64,000 nucleotides of DNA from Microvirga sp. KLBC 81 (GTDB taxonomy: Bacteria; Pseudomonadota; Alphaproteobacteria; Rhizobiales; Beijerinckiaceae). Position 1 is the first letter of the stretch. Each line of letters begins with the position of its first letter. Positions 47,532-60,265 of this stretch are shown here, in pieces. The stretch spans positions 1 through 64,000 of the forward strand of contig NZ_QDAH01000002.1 in assembly GCF_003075415.1 (NCBI RefSeq). The letters are read 5' to 3'. The position numbers and the translations under genes are program-made. The notes beneath the pieces were generated by a model. The model did no database searches. It saw nothing but the letters and a program-made list of their open reading frames with translations, and was not told the DNA's origin.

Positions 47532-47718
47532 GCCGGGCCGCGACCGTTTCTCGGGGCTGCACCCGGATATCCGCAGGCGCGAGCACGAGAACGGGTTCCC
47601 CGCCACGCGGGGCGGGCGCGACCTTGTTGCGCACAGCCTTTTCGATTTCCGGAGCGAAGAACGGGTAGCTCCAGAACAGACTTAAGGCGAGCAGGGTAAT
47701 GGTGGCGAACAAGCGCAT
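47500..47718 (-). CDS. Small exported or membrane-anchored protein
   Basis: A 72-residue protein with a hydrophobic N-terminus (MRLFATITLLALSLFWSYPF) that is a signal anchor or peptide, followed by a polar tail (ENKAVRNKV... RETVAARLTE). The gene overlaps the priA 3' end by 32 bases in convergent orientation. No family is recognised. Coding status is supported by a clean start and hydrophobic leader. Confidence 0.6.
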   Translation of the reverse strand: MRLFATITLLALSLFWSYPFFAPEIEKAVRNKVAPAPRGGEPVLVLAPADIRVQPRETVAARLTESSEDPRQ

Positions 47719-47888
47719 GGCAGCTTCCTCAGGGGATGCCTCGTGTTAACCATGCGTTAGGGTGGAGCCCGGCTCCGGCTTCTCAAGTGCGCAAAAGCAC
47801 AGATGCGACGGACTACCTCGATCGGGTCGACGCAAATGTGTTTTTGTGGTCGATAGCAGACGCAAGAAGACCTGTGCCCGGGAACCTC

Positions 47889-48449
47889 ATGTCCAAGATC
47901 GTTCACTGCATCCGCCACGGCCAATCGACCTTCAATGCCCATTTCGCCGAGACCGGGGAGGACCCGCTGCATTTCGATGCGCCCCTCACCGAGCTTGGCC
48001 GCAGGCAGGTGGCGGAGCGGGCCCCCGAGCTGCGGCAACACGCTTATGATCTGGTCGTCACCTCGCCGCTGACACGAGCGATTCAGACCACCCTGGGGCT
48101 CTTCGGCGACCACCCGGCCAAGCCGCCGATCCACATCGAGTGCCTCCACCGGGAGCACCTGGAGAGCAGCTGCGACGTGGGCCGCAAGCCGGATCTCCTG
48201 GCTCAGGACTTTCCGCACCTCGCCTTCGATCATCTGGACGAGATCTGGTGGCACAACGAGGGGGAGCTGGACCCGCGCGGATTCGTCTATGAGCCCAGCC
48301 ATATTTTCGAGGGCCGGGTGGAGGAGTTCCGCCGCTGGCTTAAGCAACGGCCGGAGGGAATGATCGCGGTCGTGGGCCACGGCACCTTCTTCAGCCGGCT
48401 CACCGGGCAGTACCTTGGCAATTGCGAGGTTGCCGTTCTGGAGCTGTGA
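47889..48449 (+). CDS. Histidine phosphatase family protein
   Basis: A 186-residue phosphoglycerate-mutase-like phosphatase. It has CIRHGQSTFNAHF with the phosphorylated His, LVVTSPLTRAIQTTLGLF and the second catalytic His in VVGHGTFFSRLTG. The ATG at 47889 gives the normal family start; the open frame before it is ignored. The substrate is not predictable. It is followed by the ATP synthase operon after 214 bases. Confidence 0.9.
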   Translation: MSKIVHCIRHGQSTFNAHFAETGEDPLHFDAPLTELGRRQVAERAPELRQHAYDLVVTSPLTRAIQTTLGLFGDHPAKPPIHIECLHREHLESSCDVGRKPDLLAQDFPHLAFDHLDEIWWHNEGELDPRGFVYEPSHIFEGRVEEFRRWLKQRPEGMIAVVGHGTFFSRLTGQYLGNCEVAVLEL

Positions 48450-48663
48450 TCTTTAACCCTGGAGCAGCATCACCGACTTTTTACGGGCCGCTCCTGGCCT
48501 AGCTCTCCTTGCGCCCCAGGAAAACCCATGCTAGTGCACCCCCGCCTGGAGGCGGAGACGGTCGCGTCCAAGGCTCACTTCCATCGACCTGACGGGTTTC
48601 CCGAAAGCTCAGTTTTGTAAGAGCTTGCCGGTCCGAAACCCGTAACTTGAGAGAGACGATTAC

Positions 48664-49235
48664 GTGGCGCAAAGCGGTTCGCATGAAGGACCCCTCCTGT
48701 CGGGCGTAGCGTTGCGCTATGCTTCGGCGCTGTTCGAACTCGCTCGGGAGGCCAACGCCGTGGACGCCGTCGCCGGCGACCTCGGCCGCTTCGAGCAACT
48801 GATCCGGGGCAGCGAAGATTTGCAGCGCCTGATCCGCAACCCCATTTTCACGGCTGAAGAGCAGTCCCGCGCGATGGATGTCCTCCTCACCAAGGCCGGC
48901 ATCGCGGGCTTGGCGGGCAACTTCATCCGTCTCGTGGCGTCCAAGCGCCGCCTCTTCGCCCTTCCCGACATGATCCGCGCGTATCAGGACCTCGTGTCCG
49001 ACGCGAAGGGCATCGTGCGGGCTCAGGTGATTCTGGCGGAGGCTCCGTCGGACACCGTTCTGAACGAAATCAAGGCGGCGCTGCGCGACGTCGCCAAGGC
49101 TGACGTCGCTGTCGACGTCAAAATCGACCCGAGCCTCATCGGCGGTCTCATCGTGAAGATGGGCTCCCGCATGGTGGATGCCTCGGTGCGCACCAAACTC
49201 AATTCCATTCGTCTAGCGATGAAAGAGGTCCGCTG

Positions 49236-49236
<1 letters not shown>
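48664..49236 (+). CDS. atpH: ATP synthase F1 delta subunit
   Basis: Stator subunit joining F1 to the peripheral stalk (190 residues). It matches the family from the N-terminal [19 protein letters not shown] through to the C-terminal [27 protein letters not shown]. It starts with GTG. Its stop overlaps the atpA start (TGATG), and it begins the atpHAGDC operon; the F0 genes are not here, as is usual in this order. Confidence 0.96.
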
Positions 49237-50765
<1,529 letters not shown>

Positions 50766-50819
50766 GACTTGCGTTCTCGTAAGATCCAGCCGGAACTCCG
50801 GAGAGGGTAGGGCCGCTCG

Positions 50820-51692
50820 ATGCCGAGCTTGAAAGACCTTCGTAACCGCATCGCCTCGGTCAAGGCGACGCAGAAGATCACCAAGGCCATGCAGATGGTG
50901 GCCGCCGCGAAGCTGCGCCGCGCGCAGACCGCGGCGGAAGCCGCGCGTCCTTACGCGGAGCGCATGGCCACGGTGCTCGGCAATCTGGCGTCCGGCATCA
51001 CTGTCGGACCCGATACGCCGCGTCTGCTCGCCGGCACGGGTGCCGATCAGGTTCATCTTCTGATCGTCTGCACGGCCGAGCGCGGCCTGTGTGGCGCGTT
51101 CAACTCCTCGATCGCACGTCTGGCTCGCGACCATGCCAACCGGCTTCTCGCAGACGGCAAGACAATCAAGATCATCTGCGTGGGCAAGAAGGGCTACGAT
51201 ATCCTTCGTCGCCAGTTCGCCGAGCAGATCATCGAGTTCATCGACCTGCGCTCCGTGCGTCAGATCGGCTTCGAACAGGGCGACATGATCGCTCAGAAGG
51301 TGCTTTCGCGCTTCGAAGCCGGCGAGTTCGACGTGGCAACTCTGTTCTACTCGCGCTTCCGCTCGGTGATCGCGCAGATCCCGACGGCGCAGCAGATCAT
51401 TCCGGCTCAGATCGAGGCTACCGGCGCTGCGTCGGATGCGGTCTACGAATACGAGCCTGATGAAGGCGAGATCCTGGCGACGCTTCTGCCGCGGAACCTC
51501 ACCGTGCAGATCTTCCGCGCGCTGCTCGAGAACGCCGCTTCCGAACAGGGTGCTCGCATGAGCGCCATGGACAATGCGACCCGCAACGCGGGCGAGATGA
51601 TCAAGAAGCAGACGATGACCTACAACCGGTCGCGTCAGGCGATGATCACCAAGGAACTGATCGAAATCATTTCGGGCGCCGAGGCGCTCTGA
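50820..51692 (+). CDS. atpG: ATP synthase F1 gamma subunit
   Basis: Central rotor shaft (290 residues). The N-terminal helix [20 protein letters not shown] and the C-terminal helix [22 protein letters not shown] that form the coiled-coil axle are both present, with the Rossmann-like middle ([20 protein letters not shown]). Regular position between atpA and atpD. Confidence 0.97.
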   Translation: MPSLKDLRNRIASVKATQKITKAMQMVAAAKLRRAQTAAEAARPYAERMATVLGNLASGITVGPDTPRLLAGTGADQVHLLIVCTAERGLCGAFNSSIARLARDHANRLLADGKTIKIICVGKKGYDILRRQFAEQIIEFIDLRSVRQIGFEQGDMIAQKVLSRFEAGEFDVATLFYSRFRSVIAQIPTAQQIIPAQIEATGAASDAVYEYEPDEGEILATLLPRNLTVQIFRALLENAASEQGARMSAMDNATRNAGEMIKKQTMTYNRSRQAMITKELIEIISGAEAL

Positions 51693-53168
<1,476 letters not shown>

Positions 53169-53283
53169 TTGAAATCGGCATCGTCCCGGAGCGTGCCCGC
53201 ACGCTCCGGGACTGCTTTGTAAAAGCCTGTCTCCAACGACCCCGGACCGCTTTCTCCGAGCGGACGGATGACGAGAAGCTCAG

Positions 53284-53685
53284 ATGGCCAACTTCAATTT
53301 CGAACTCGTCTCTCCCGAGCGCGTGCTGTTCTCAGGCCCCGTCGATGCGGTGGTCCTGCCTGCGAGCGAAGGCGATATGACGGTTCTCGCCGGCCATGCG
53401 CCGATGATGACGACCCTCAAGACCGGCTTCCTCGTCATTACGAGCAACCCCGGCAACGGTCGCCGGGTTCTGGTGCGCGGCGGCTTCGCCGACGTCAACC
53501 AGAACGGCCTTACGGTCCTTGCCGAGCGTGCTCTTCCTGAGGAGGAGCTGACGCAGGCAATTCTCGACCACGAGATCCTGACGGCCGAGATGCACTATGA
53601 CGCCACCAATGATCCGGCCGCCAAGCATGCGGCGGAATCGGCCATCGCGCAGCTGCGCGAGGCCAAGGCGGCGCTGAACTACTGA
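53284..53685 (+). CDS. atpC: ATP synthase F1 epsilon subunit
   Basis: Rotor subunit linking gamma to the c-ring and inhibiting ATP hydrolysis (133 residues). The N-terminal beta-sandwich (FELVSPERVLFSGPVDAVVLPASEG, then GHAPMMTTLKTG) is complete, and the C-terminal helices are short, as in alphaproteobacteria. It is followed by a strong terminator nine bases after the stop. Confidence 0.95.
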   Translation: MANFNFELVSPERVLFSGPVDAVVLPASEGDMTVLAGHAPMMTTLKTGFLVITSNPGNGRRVLVRGGFADVNQNGLTVLAERALPEEELTQAILDHEILTAEMHYDATNDPAAKHAAESAIAQLREAKAALNY

Positions 53686-53693
53686 CCTGAAAC

Positions 53694-53721
53694 AACCCGG
53701 CCCCAAGCCGGGTTTTTCTTT
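53694..53721 (+). terminator. Rho-independent terminator of the atp operon
   Basis: An 8-bp stem (AACCCGGC, loop CCCAA, complement GCCGGGTT) runs straight into TTTCTTTTC. It ends two bases before the next gene's ATG. Confidence 0.93.
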
Positions 53722-53723
53722 TC

Positions 53724-54236
53724 ATGACGAAGCCTGCGCCTCTCATCCTGACACTCGTGCTGGACGAACCCTCCTTCGCGTTCTTCGACGAGCAGAGGCG
53801 GCGCTATTTTCCGCCCGAGCGGAACTTCATCCCCGCGCATCTGACGTTGTTTCATCATCTGCCGGGCGATCAGGTGGAGATCATCCACGAACACATCGAG
53901 CAAAAGTGCTCAGCTCAGCCCCGCTTCCAACTTGATGTCACGAACCTGCGCTTCCTCGGACGTGGCGTCGCCTACGCTCTGCAGTCTCCAGAACTGGCGG
54001 ATCTGCGCCGTAGCCTCGCATCACAATGGGCCCATTGGCTGACACCACAGGATCGGCAGAACCACCAGCCGCATGTGACGGTGCAGAACAATGTCGACCC
54101 GCAGAAAGCGCGCGCGCTCTTGATGAAATTGTCAGAGCCGTTCGTGCTGTTCCAGGTCCAAGGGATTGGCTTGGATCTCTGGTGGTATCGCGGCGGACCT
54201 TGGGAGAAGGTACGGCGATTCCATTTCGCTGAATAA
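53724..54236 (+). CDS. 2'-5' RNA ligase family protein
   Basis: A 170-residue 2H phosphoesterase. Both catalytic HxT motifs are visible, HLTLFHHLP near residue 39 and HVTVQNNV near 118. Members act on cyclic phosphates of RNA or nucleotides; bacterial roles are mostly unclear. The ATG is two bases after the atp terminator tract, so it is expected to have its own promoter inside atpC or to rely on readthrough. Confidence 0.87.
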   Translation: MTKPAPLILTLVLDEPSFAFFDEQRRRYFPPERNFIPAHLTLFHHLPGDQVEIIHEHIEQKCSAQPRFQLDVTNLRFLGRGVAYALQSPELADLRRSLASQWAHWLTPQDRQNHQPHVTVQNNVDPQKARALLMKLSEPFVLFQVQGIGLDLWWYRGGPWEKVRRFHFAE

Positions 54237-54251
54237 CAACGCCACTTGCTA

Positions 54252-54340
54252 CGTCATGGCCGGGCTTGTCCCGGCCATCCATGTCTTAAGACCCTGTGTA
54301 GAAGAAGGCGTGGATGCCCGGCACAAGGCCGGGCATGACG
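54252..54340. repeat. Palindromic intergenic element (copy 4)
   Basis: CGTCATGGCCGGG ... GGGCATGACG between convergent genes, with the same outer ends as copy 1 (CGTCATG / CATGACG). Confidence 0.8.
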
Positions 54341-54353
54341 AGAGAGAGCAATC

Positions 54354-57300
54354 TCACTCACCCATAGCGATCAGGTTCGCGTTGCCGCCGGCTGCAGCGG
54401 TGTTGATGGTCACCGTCTGCTCCGTGGCGAAACGCAGGAGGTAGTGCGGGCCGCCAGCTTTCGGGCCGGTGCCGGAGAGGCCGTGACCGCCGAAGGGCTG
54501 CACGCCGACCACCGCCCCGATCATGTTGCGGTTCACATAGACGTTGCCGACCGACAGAGCTTCGACGATCCGATTCACCGTGGCGTCGATGCGCGAATGC
54601 ACGCCGAGCGTGAGGCCATAGCCCGTGCCCTCGATGGCCTGAATGACCTCTTCGAGACGATCCGCCCTGTAGCGCACCACGTGCAGGATCGGGCCGAACA
54701 CTTCCTGCGCGAGATCGTGCGGCTTGTTGAGCTCGAAGATATGCGGCGCGACATAAGTGCCGTTGGCCGGCGCAGTGCCGGCATAATGCACCTTCGCCTG
54801 GCGCTTCATCTCATCGGTATGCGCATCGAGCTTGTCCTTGGCCTCGCGGTCGATCACCGGACCGATATGGACCGAAACATCGCGCGGATCGCCGAGCTTC
54901 AGCTCGCGCGCGCTACCCGCAATCATCTCGATCATGCGGTCGGCCACGTCCGCCTGCACACAGAGCAGACGAAGCGCCGAGCAGCGCTGACCGGCCGAGC
55001 GGAAGGCGGAGGTCACAACGTCGTCGGCTACCTGCTCAGGCAGCGCCGTGGCATCGACGATCATGGCATTGATGCCACCGGTCTCCGCGATCAGCGGAAC
55101 GATGGCGGCGTCCTTTCCGGCGAGCGTGCGGTTGATGATGCGCGCAACTTCCGTCGAACCGGTGAAGACGACACCAGCGACGTCCTTGTGCTCGACGAGA
55201 CGTCCACCCACGCGACCATCGCCCGGAACGAGGTGCAGCGCGGTCTTGCTGACCCCTGCCTCATGCAGAATGCGTACGGCCATGTCGGCGATCAGCGGCG
55301 TCTGCTCGGCAGGCTTTGCCACAACCGTATTCCCGGCCATCAGGGCTGCGCTCACCTGCCCTAAGAAGATCGCGAGCGGGAAGTTCCAGGGCGAGATCGC
55401 CACGAACACGCCGCGTCCGCGAAGGCGCAGCACGTTGCTCTCGCCGGTCGGGCCGGGCATCGGCTCGCCGGAGCCGAAGAGCGTGCGGCCCTGCACCGCG
55501 TAGTAGCGACAGAAATCGACGGCTTCGCGCACTTCGGAGAGTGCGTCGTCGAGCGTCTTGCCCGCTTCCGTCTGCAGAAGATGGAGCAGCGCACCGCGGC
55601 GCTGCTCTAGCAGATCGGCTGCGCGCTCCAGCGCCTTCGCGCGGGTCTCGGCATCCGTGCGGCTCCACGCACCAAAGCCGGCGCGGGCGGAGGCCATGGC
55701 GCGGTCGGCGACCTCAGGGGTTGCTTCCGTCACTTGGCCAGCAATCGTCGTGCCGTCGATGGGGCTGACGACCGGCCGCGTTTCGCCGGAGGCCATCTTG
55801 CCGTCGAGGAGCGGATCGGCGCGGTAGGTCTGCGAAGCCGCCTGCTTGATCTCCGCGAGCAGCGCATCGAGCGAAGCCTGATGGCCGAACTCCACGCCTT
55901 TCGAGTTGGCGCGCTCGGCGCCATAGAGATCGCGCGGCAGCGGGAGCCTGGGATGACGAGCCTGATCGGCAGAGACGATGATGTCGGCAGGACGCTTCAG
56001 CAGGGTCTGCACCGGAACGTTGGGGTCGGCCGCAACCGACACGAAGGAGGAGTTCGCGCCGTTCTCGAGAAGACGACGCACGAGGTAGGCCAGGAGATCA
56101 CGGTGGCCGCCGACCGGTGCATAGGCGCGGCAGCCAAGGCCCGGATTGTCTTCGAGCAGGCGTGCGTAAAGCGCTTCGCCCATGCCGTGCAGGCGCTGGA
56201 ACTCGAAACCGTCCGTGTCGCCTGCGCGCTCGAGGATCGAGGCTACGGTGAGCGCATTATGCGTGGCAAATTGCGGGAAGATGCGCGGACGAAGCGAGAG
56301 CATCTTCTCGGCGCAGGCCATATAATGCAGGTCCGTCATCGCCTTGCGGGTGAAGACCGGATAATCGTCGAGCCCACGCTCCTGGGCGCGCTTCACTTCC
56401 GTATCCCAATAGGCGCCTTTCACGAGGCGCACCATCATCTGGCGGTCGTAGCGTTCGGCCATGGCGGCAATCGCATCGATCACGCTGCCTGCGCGCTTCT
56501 GATAGGATTGGATGGCAAGCCCGAAACCTTTCCAACCCGCCAGCGACGGATCGGCGATCACGGCCTCGATCACTTCGAGCGACAGTTCGAGGCGATCCGC
56601 CTCTTCCGCGTCGATGGTGAAATTGAGGTCATAGGACTTCGCCTTCTGCGCTAGTTCAATGACGAGCGGCACGAGTTCGCGCATCACGCGCTCACGGCTT
56701 GTCGCCTCATAGCGCGGATGCAACGCGGAGAGCTTCACCGAAATACCGGGGCGGTTCGGCAGAGGCTCGTTGCCGGCGGAGCGGCCAATGGCGTCGATGG
56801 CGGAGGAATAGGATTCGAAATAACGACGGGCGTCATCCGCTGTGCGGGCACCTTCGCCCAGCATGTCGAAGGAATAGCGATAGATGCGGCCCTTGGAGGA
56901 GGTGGCGCGCTTCAGGGCTTCCTCGATGGTCTGACCCAGCACGAAGTGATTGCCCATCACGCGCATGGCCTGGCGGGTGGCGGCGCGAACGGTGGGAAGG
57001 CCAATGCGTTTCGTGAGCTGGCCGAGAATGCTTTCCGGCGTCTCACCGGGCTGGATCACGCGAGCGGTGATGCCGAGCGCCCACGCCGAGGCCGAGACCA
57101 GGAAAGCGTCGGATTTGGCCTCGTGGCTCGCGAAATCCGCTTGGCCGAGCTTGTCCTCGATGAGCTTGTCGGCGGTGGCGGCATCCGGCACGCGAAGAAG
57201 CGCTTCTGCCAGCACCATGAGGGCGAGGCCCTCCTTGGTGGAGAGTGCATATTCGCGCAGCATCTCCTCGACGCCGCCGAGGCCGCCGCCTTTGGCGCGG

Positions 57301-57452
57301 ATCGCCTCGATCAGGCGGGTGGCCTGTTCGTCAATGCGGCGCTCACGCTCGGGCGAGAGGCGGGAGCTGGCCAGAAGACGGGCCGCAATGGCCTTGTCGT
57401 CCTCGGCGAAGGGCGGGTTGAAGGGCAGGGCGGCGTTGAAATTCTGAGCCAT
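54354..57452 (-). CDS. putA: Bifunctional proline dehydrogenase / P5C dehydrogenase
   Basis: PutA oxidises proline to glutamate in two steps (1032 residues). The N-terminal FAD-dependent proline dehydrogenase barrel covers about residues 120-460 (DAEEADRLELSLEVIEAV, VRLVKGAYWDTEVKRAQ), and the aldehyde dehydrogenase domain about 520-1010 (ISPWNFPLAIFLGQVSAAL, AETGGINAMIVD, catalytic Cys in FRSAGQRCSAL). The N-terminus lacks the ribbon-helix-helix regulator part found in long PutAs. The ATG at 57452 follows AGAGGAAA. The divergent Lrp-type gene probably regulates it. Confidence 0.96.
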   Translation of the reverse strand: MAQNFNAALPFNPPFAEDDKAIAARLLASSRLSPERERRIDEQATRLIEAIRAKGGGLGGVEEMLREYALSTKEGLALMVLAEALLRVPDAATADKLIEDKLGQADFASHEAKSDAFLVSASAWALGITARVIQPGETPESILGQLTKRIGLPTVRAATRQAMRVMGNHFVLGQTIEEALKRATSSKGRIYRYSFDMLGEGARTADDARRYFESYSSAIDAIGRSAGNEPLPNRPGISVKLSALHPRYEATSRERVMRELVPLVIELAQKAKSYDLNFTIDAEEADRLELSLEVIEAVIADPSLAGWKGFGLAIQSYQKRAGSVIDAIAAMAERYDRQMMVRLVKGAYWDTEVKRAQERGLDDYPVFTRKAMTDLHYMACAEKMLSLRPRIFPQFATHNALTVASILERAGDTDGFEFQRLHGMGEALYARLLEDNPGLGCRAYAPVGGHRDLLAYLVRRLLENGANSSFVSVAADPNVPVQTLLKRPADIIVSADQARHPRLPLPRDLYGAERANSKGVEFGHQASLDALLAEIKQAASQTYRADPLLDGKMASGETRPVVSPIDGTTIAGQVTEATPEVADRAMASARAGFGAWSRTDAETRAKALERAADLLEQRRGALLHLLQTEAGKTLDDALSEVREAVDFCRYYAVQGRTLFGSGEPMPGPTGESNVLRLRGRGVFVAISPWNFPLAIFLGQVSAALMAGNTVVAKPAEQTPLIADMAVRILHEAGVSKTALHLVPGDGRVGGRLVEHKDVAGVVFTGSTEVARIINRTLAGKDAAIVPLIAETGGINAMIVDATALPEQVADDVVTSAFRSAGQRCSALRLLCVQADVADRMIEMIAGSARELKLGDPRDVSVHIGPVIDREAKDKLDAHTDEMKRQAKVHYAGTAPANGTYVAPHIFELNKPHDLAQEVFGPILHVVRYRADRLEEVIQAIEGTGYGLTLGVHSRIDATVNRIVEALSVGNVYVNRNMIGAVVGVQPFGGHGLSGTGPKAGGPHYLLRFATEQTVTINTAAAGGNANLIAMGE

Positions 57453-57565
57453 GGGTTTCCTCTGGGAATTTCCCGGGAATATACGGGCTCTCATGCCGTG
57501 TTTCGATGGCAATATTGTGAGTTCTGCCTTAATACTCCAGGCAAGGTAACTTAACAGGCGTGAAA

Positions 57566-58027
57566 ATGACGGAGATTGACCGGATCGATCGGAAGATCCT
57601 GAAGTTCCTGCAGCAGGACGGCCGGATTTCCACCGTGGACCTGGCCGAGAAGGTGGGCCTCTCCCCCACTTCCACCAGCGACCGGGTGAAGCGCCTGCAG
57701 CGGGAGGGCTTCATCGCGGGCTTCGGAGCGCGGCTCGACCCGCACCGGCTGGGTTTGGAGCTCCTGGTCTTCGTGGAGGTCTCCCTCGACAAGACGACGC
57801 CGGACGTCTTTGAAAAATTCGCCGAAGCGGTGAAGCGCGCTCCCGAGGTTCTCGAATGCCACATGGTAGCGGGCGGTTTCGATTATCTGGTCAAAACGCG
57901 CGTCGCCGATATGGCCGCCTACCGCCACTTCCTCGGCGAGATCCTGCTGGCGCTGCCGGGCGTCAAGGAAACGCGCACCTATGCGGTGATGGAGGAAGTG
58001 AAAAGCGACGGGATGCTGCCGGTTTAG
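57566..58027 (+). CDS. Lrp/AsnC family regulator (PutR-like)
   Basis: A 153-residue Lrp-type regulator. The N-terminal winged helix (IDRIDRKILKFLQQDGRIST, VDLAEKVGLSPTSTSDRVKR) and the C-terminal RAM ligand-binding domain (LVFVEVSLDKTTP ... YLVKTRVADMAAYRHFL) are complete. A GTG at 57560 is an alternative start. It is divergent from putA with 113 bases between starts, the usual layout of PutR, which activates putA in response to proline. Confidence 0.93.
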   Translation: MTEIDRIDRKILKFLQQDGRISTVDLAEKVGLSPTSTSDRVKRLQREGFIAGFGARLDPHRLGLELLVFVEVSLDKTTPDVFEKFAEAVKRAPEVLECHMVAGGFDYLVKTRVADMAAYRHFLGEILLALPGVKETRTYAVMEEVKSDGMLPV

Positions 58028-58049
58028 GGGCGCCGGATAGGCTTGGGCG

Positions 58050-59045
58050 TCAAACGGAGAGCTCATCGCCCTGGTGGCCGCGCCGTCCCGTCTTCCACAA
58101 GCTCCACAGCACGCCAGCCGTCAGGATGCTCAATGTCACGCCGAGCGAGATGGCGGGTGGAATCTTGCCGATGTCGAGAGCCTCCGCCACGAAGATCTTT
58201 GATCCTATGAAGATCAGCACGAGCGCCAGGGCATATTTGAGATAGTGAAAACGGTGGATCATCGCGGCGAGGGTGAAGTAGAGCGCGCGCAGCCCCAGGA
58301 TCGCGAAGATGTTCGACGTGTAGACGATGAACGGATCCGTGGTGATGGCAAAGATCGCCGGAACCGAATCGACGGCAAAGAGAATGTCGGCACCTTCGAT
58401 CAGCACCAGCGCCAGAAACAGCGGCGTCATGAACCATGTCGGTCGCCCGGTCTCAGGGTGAGGCAGCTTCACGAAAAAATGACGGCCATGATGCCGGTCC
58501 GTAACGTTGAAGCGCCGGCGCATCAGGTGCAGCACGGGATTGCGCCCAATGTCGTTCACCTGCTCCGCGAAGAAAAGAGTCTTCAATCCCGTGGCGATCA
58601 GGAACAGCGCGAAGGCATAGAGGACCCATGAGAAGTGGGCAATGGCGGCGATGCCAAAGCCGATCATCAGCGCGCGCAGGACGATGACGCCCATGATGCC
58701 CCAGAACAGCACCCGGTGCTGATAGAGCCGCGGCACGGCAAAGTATCGAAAGACCAGGGCGATGATGAACACATTGTCCATCGCCAGCGCCTTCTCCAGC
58801 GCGAAGCCGGTCAGATAATTGATGCCCGGCTCAGAACCGAGATACCACCAGACCCAAAGGCCGAAGAAAAGGCCGAGCGCGATATAGAAAGCGCTCATAT
58901 AGAGGCTCTCGCGGATCTCGATGGCATGATCTTTACGGTTGAGAACGCCGAGATCGAAGACAAGCAGCGACCCGACAAGGCTGAAGAAGGCCAGCCACAT
59001 CCAGAGAGGCTTGCCGAGCCAAGGAATGAGCAGGATGTCGAACAT
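58050..59045 (-). CDS. TerC family membrane protein (1)
   Basis: A 331-residue integral membrane protein of the TerC/Alx family, thought to export manganese or other metal. About nine hydrophobic helices are visible. Conserved acids occur in FDLGVLNRKDH, ALAMDNVFIIAL and ADILFAVDSVPAIFAIT. The stop lies 22 bases from the convergent Lrp-type gene's stop. It shares about two thirds of its sequence and a conserved leader with the TerC gene at 59270, so the two are paralogues. Confidence 0.92.
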   Translation of the reverse strand: MFDILLIPWLGKPLWMWLAFFSLVGSLLVFDLGVLNRKDHAIEIRESLYMSAFYIALGLFFGLWVWWYLGSEPGINYLTGFALEKALAMDNVFIIALVFRYFAVPRLYQHRVLFWGIMGVIVLRALMIGFGIAAIAHFSWVLYAFALFLIATGLKTLFFAEQVNDIGRNPVLHLMRRRFNVTDRHHGRHFFVKLPHPETGRPTWFMTPLFLALVLIEGADILFAVDSVPAIFAITTDPFIVYTSNIFAILGLRALYFTLAAMIHRFHYLKYALALVLIFIGSKIFVAEALDIGKIPPAISLGVTLSILTAGVLWSLWKTGRRGHQGDELSV

Positions 59046-59120
59046 GACTTAAGCCCGTTCATGTTGAATCCCGCCAGGTCCGACATCGTGGACAAGCCGT
59101 CTCCACCAAGTGGGCCCGGT
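59046..59120 (-). promoter_or_regulatory. Conserved 5' leader of terC copy 1
   Basis: Three short blocks match the leader of the second terC gene at near-equal distances from the ATG: ACCGGGCCC (59112-59120, 75 bases upstream), GATGTCGGA (59079-59087) and TTCAACA (59062-59068). The intervening sequence differs but can pair locally. Confidence 0.6.
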
Positions 59121-59220
59121 AAGTGATAGACCTTACGTGGGAGCGCCGATCCTGCGCTGCAAGGGTCCACGGATAAGGACTGGGTGAAGCTCTGCTGCAA
59201 GCTTGTCTGCAGCAAGCTTT

Positions 59221-59245
59221 GCCGGGAGGTTCTTACCCTCCCGGC
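59221..59245 (-). terminator. Hairpin after terC copy 2
   Basis: A 9-bp perfect stem (GCCGGGAGG and complement CCTCCCGGC, seven-base loop) lies 24 bases beyond the minus-strand stop at 59270. There is no clear T-tract. Confidence 0.65.
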
Positions 59246-59269
59246 ACCGATATTGTGTAGTTCCAGTCG

Positions 59270-60265
59270 TTAGCCAGCAACGTGCTTTGCTTTGCCCGCC
59301 TCATCCCGCGTCTTCCAGAGGCTCCAGCCTACGCCTGCAGCGAGAATGGCGAAGGTCACGCTAAGCGAGATCGGAGCCGGGATCTTGGCGAGGCCCAGCA
59401 TGTCGGCCACGAAGATCTTGGAGCCGATGAAGATCAGCACGAAGGCCAGGGCATACTTCAGGTAATGGAAGCGGTGCACCATGGCGGCGAGCGCGAAGTA
59501 GAGCGCACGCAGGCCCAGGATCGCGAAGATGTTCGACGTATAGACGATGAACGGATTGGTCGTGATGGCGAAGATCGCCGGAACCGAATCCACCGCGAAG
59601 ATCACGTCCGCGATCTCGACGAGCACCAGCGCCATGAAGAGCGGCGTCATGAACCACACGAGCTTGCCGGTTGCCGGGTGCGGCTTCTTCACGAAGAAGT
59701 GCTCGCCATGGTGTTCGTCGGTAACGTTGAAGTGACGGCGCATAAAGCCGATCACCGGGTTCTTCGCTATGTCATATTCCGTGTCGGAGAACACGAGCAT
59801 CTTCACGCCCGTACCGATGAGGAACGCGGCGAAGAGGTAGAGAACCCAGGAGAACTGTGAGATCACCGCGGCACCGAAGCCGATCATCAGCGCGCGCAGG
59901 ACGATGACCCCGAGAATGCCCCAGAACAGCACCCGGTGCTGGTAGAGGCGGGGCACCGCGAAGAATGAAAAGATCATGGCGATGACGAACACGTTGTCCA
60001 TCGCCAGCGCCTTCTCGACCGCAAAGCCGGTGAGATAATTCATGCCCGCTTCGGAGCCGAGATACCACCACACGAAGCCGCCGAAGGCGACGCCGAGGGT
60101 GATGTAGAAGGCACTCATGACAAGGCTCTCGCGCACGCCGATCTCATGGTGCTTGCGGTGAAGCACGCCGAGATCGAGCACGAGGAGAGCAAGGACGATT
60201 CCGAGGAAGGCAAGCCACATCCATACGGGAGTGCCGAGCCAGCTTAAAAGCAGGACTTCAAACAT
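59270..60265 (-). CDS. TerC family membrane protein (2)
   Basis: A 331-residue TerC/Alx paralogue of the previous gene (MFEVLLLSWLGTPVWMWLAF against MFDILLIPWLGKPLWMWLAF), with ALAMDNVFVIAM and ADVIFAVDSVPAIFAIT acids conserved. The ATG at 60265 gives the same N-terminus as its paralogue and aligns the two leaders exactly; an ATG at 60280 is the alternative start. The two genes are in tandem with a hairpin between them, so each probably has its own promoter. Confidence 0.93.
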   Translation of the reverse strand: MFEVLLLSWLGTPVWMWLAFLGIVLALLVLDLGVLHRKHHEIGVRESLVMSAFYITLGVAFGGFVWWYLGSEAGMNYLTGFAVEKALAMDNVFVIAMIFSFFAVPRLYQHRVLFWGILGVIVLRALMIGFGAAVISQFSWVLYLFAAFLIGTGVKMLVFSDTEYDIAKNPVIGFMRRHFNVTDEHHGEHFFVKKPHPATGKLVWFMTPLFMALVLVEIADVIFAVDSVPAIFAITTNPFIVYTSNIFAILGLRALYFALAAMVHRFHYLKYALAFVLIFIGSKIFVADMLGLAKIPAPISLSVTFAILAAGVGWSLWKTRDEAGKAKHVAG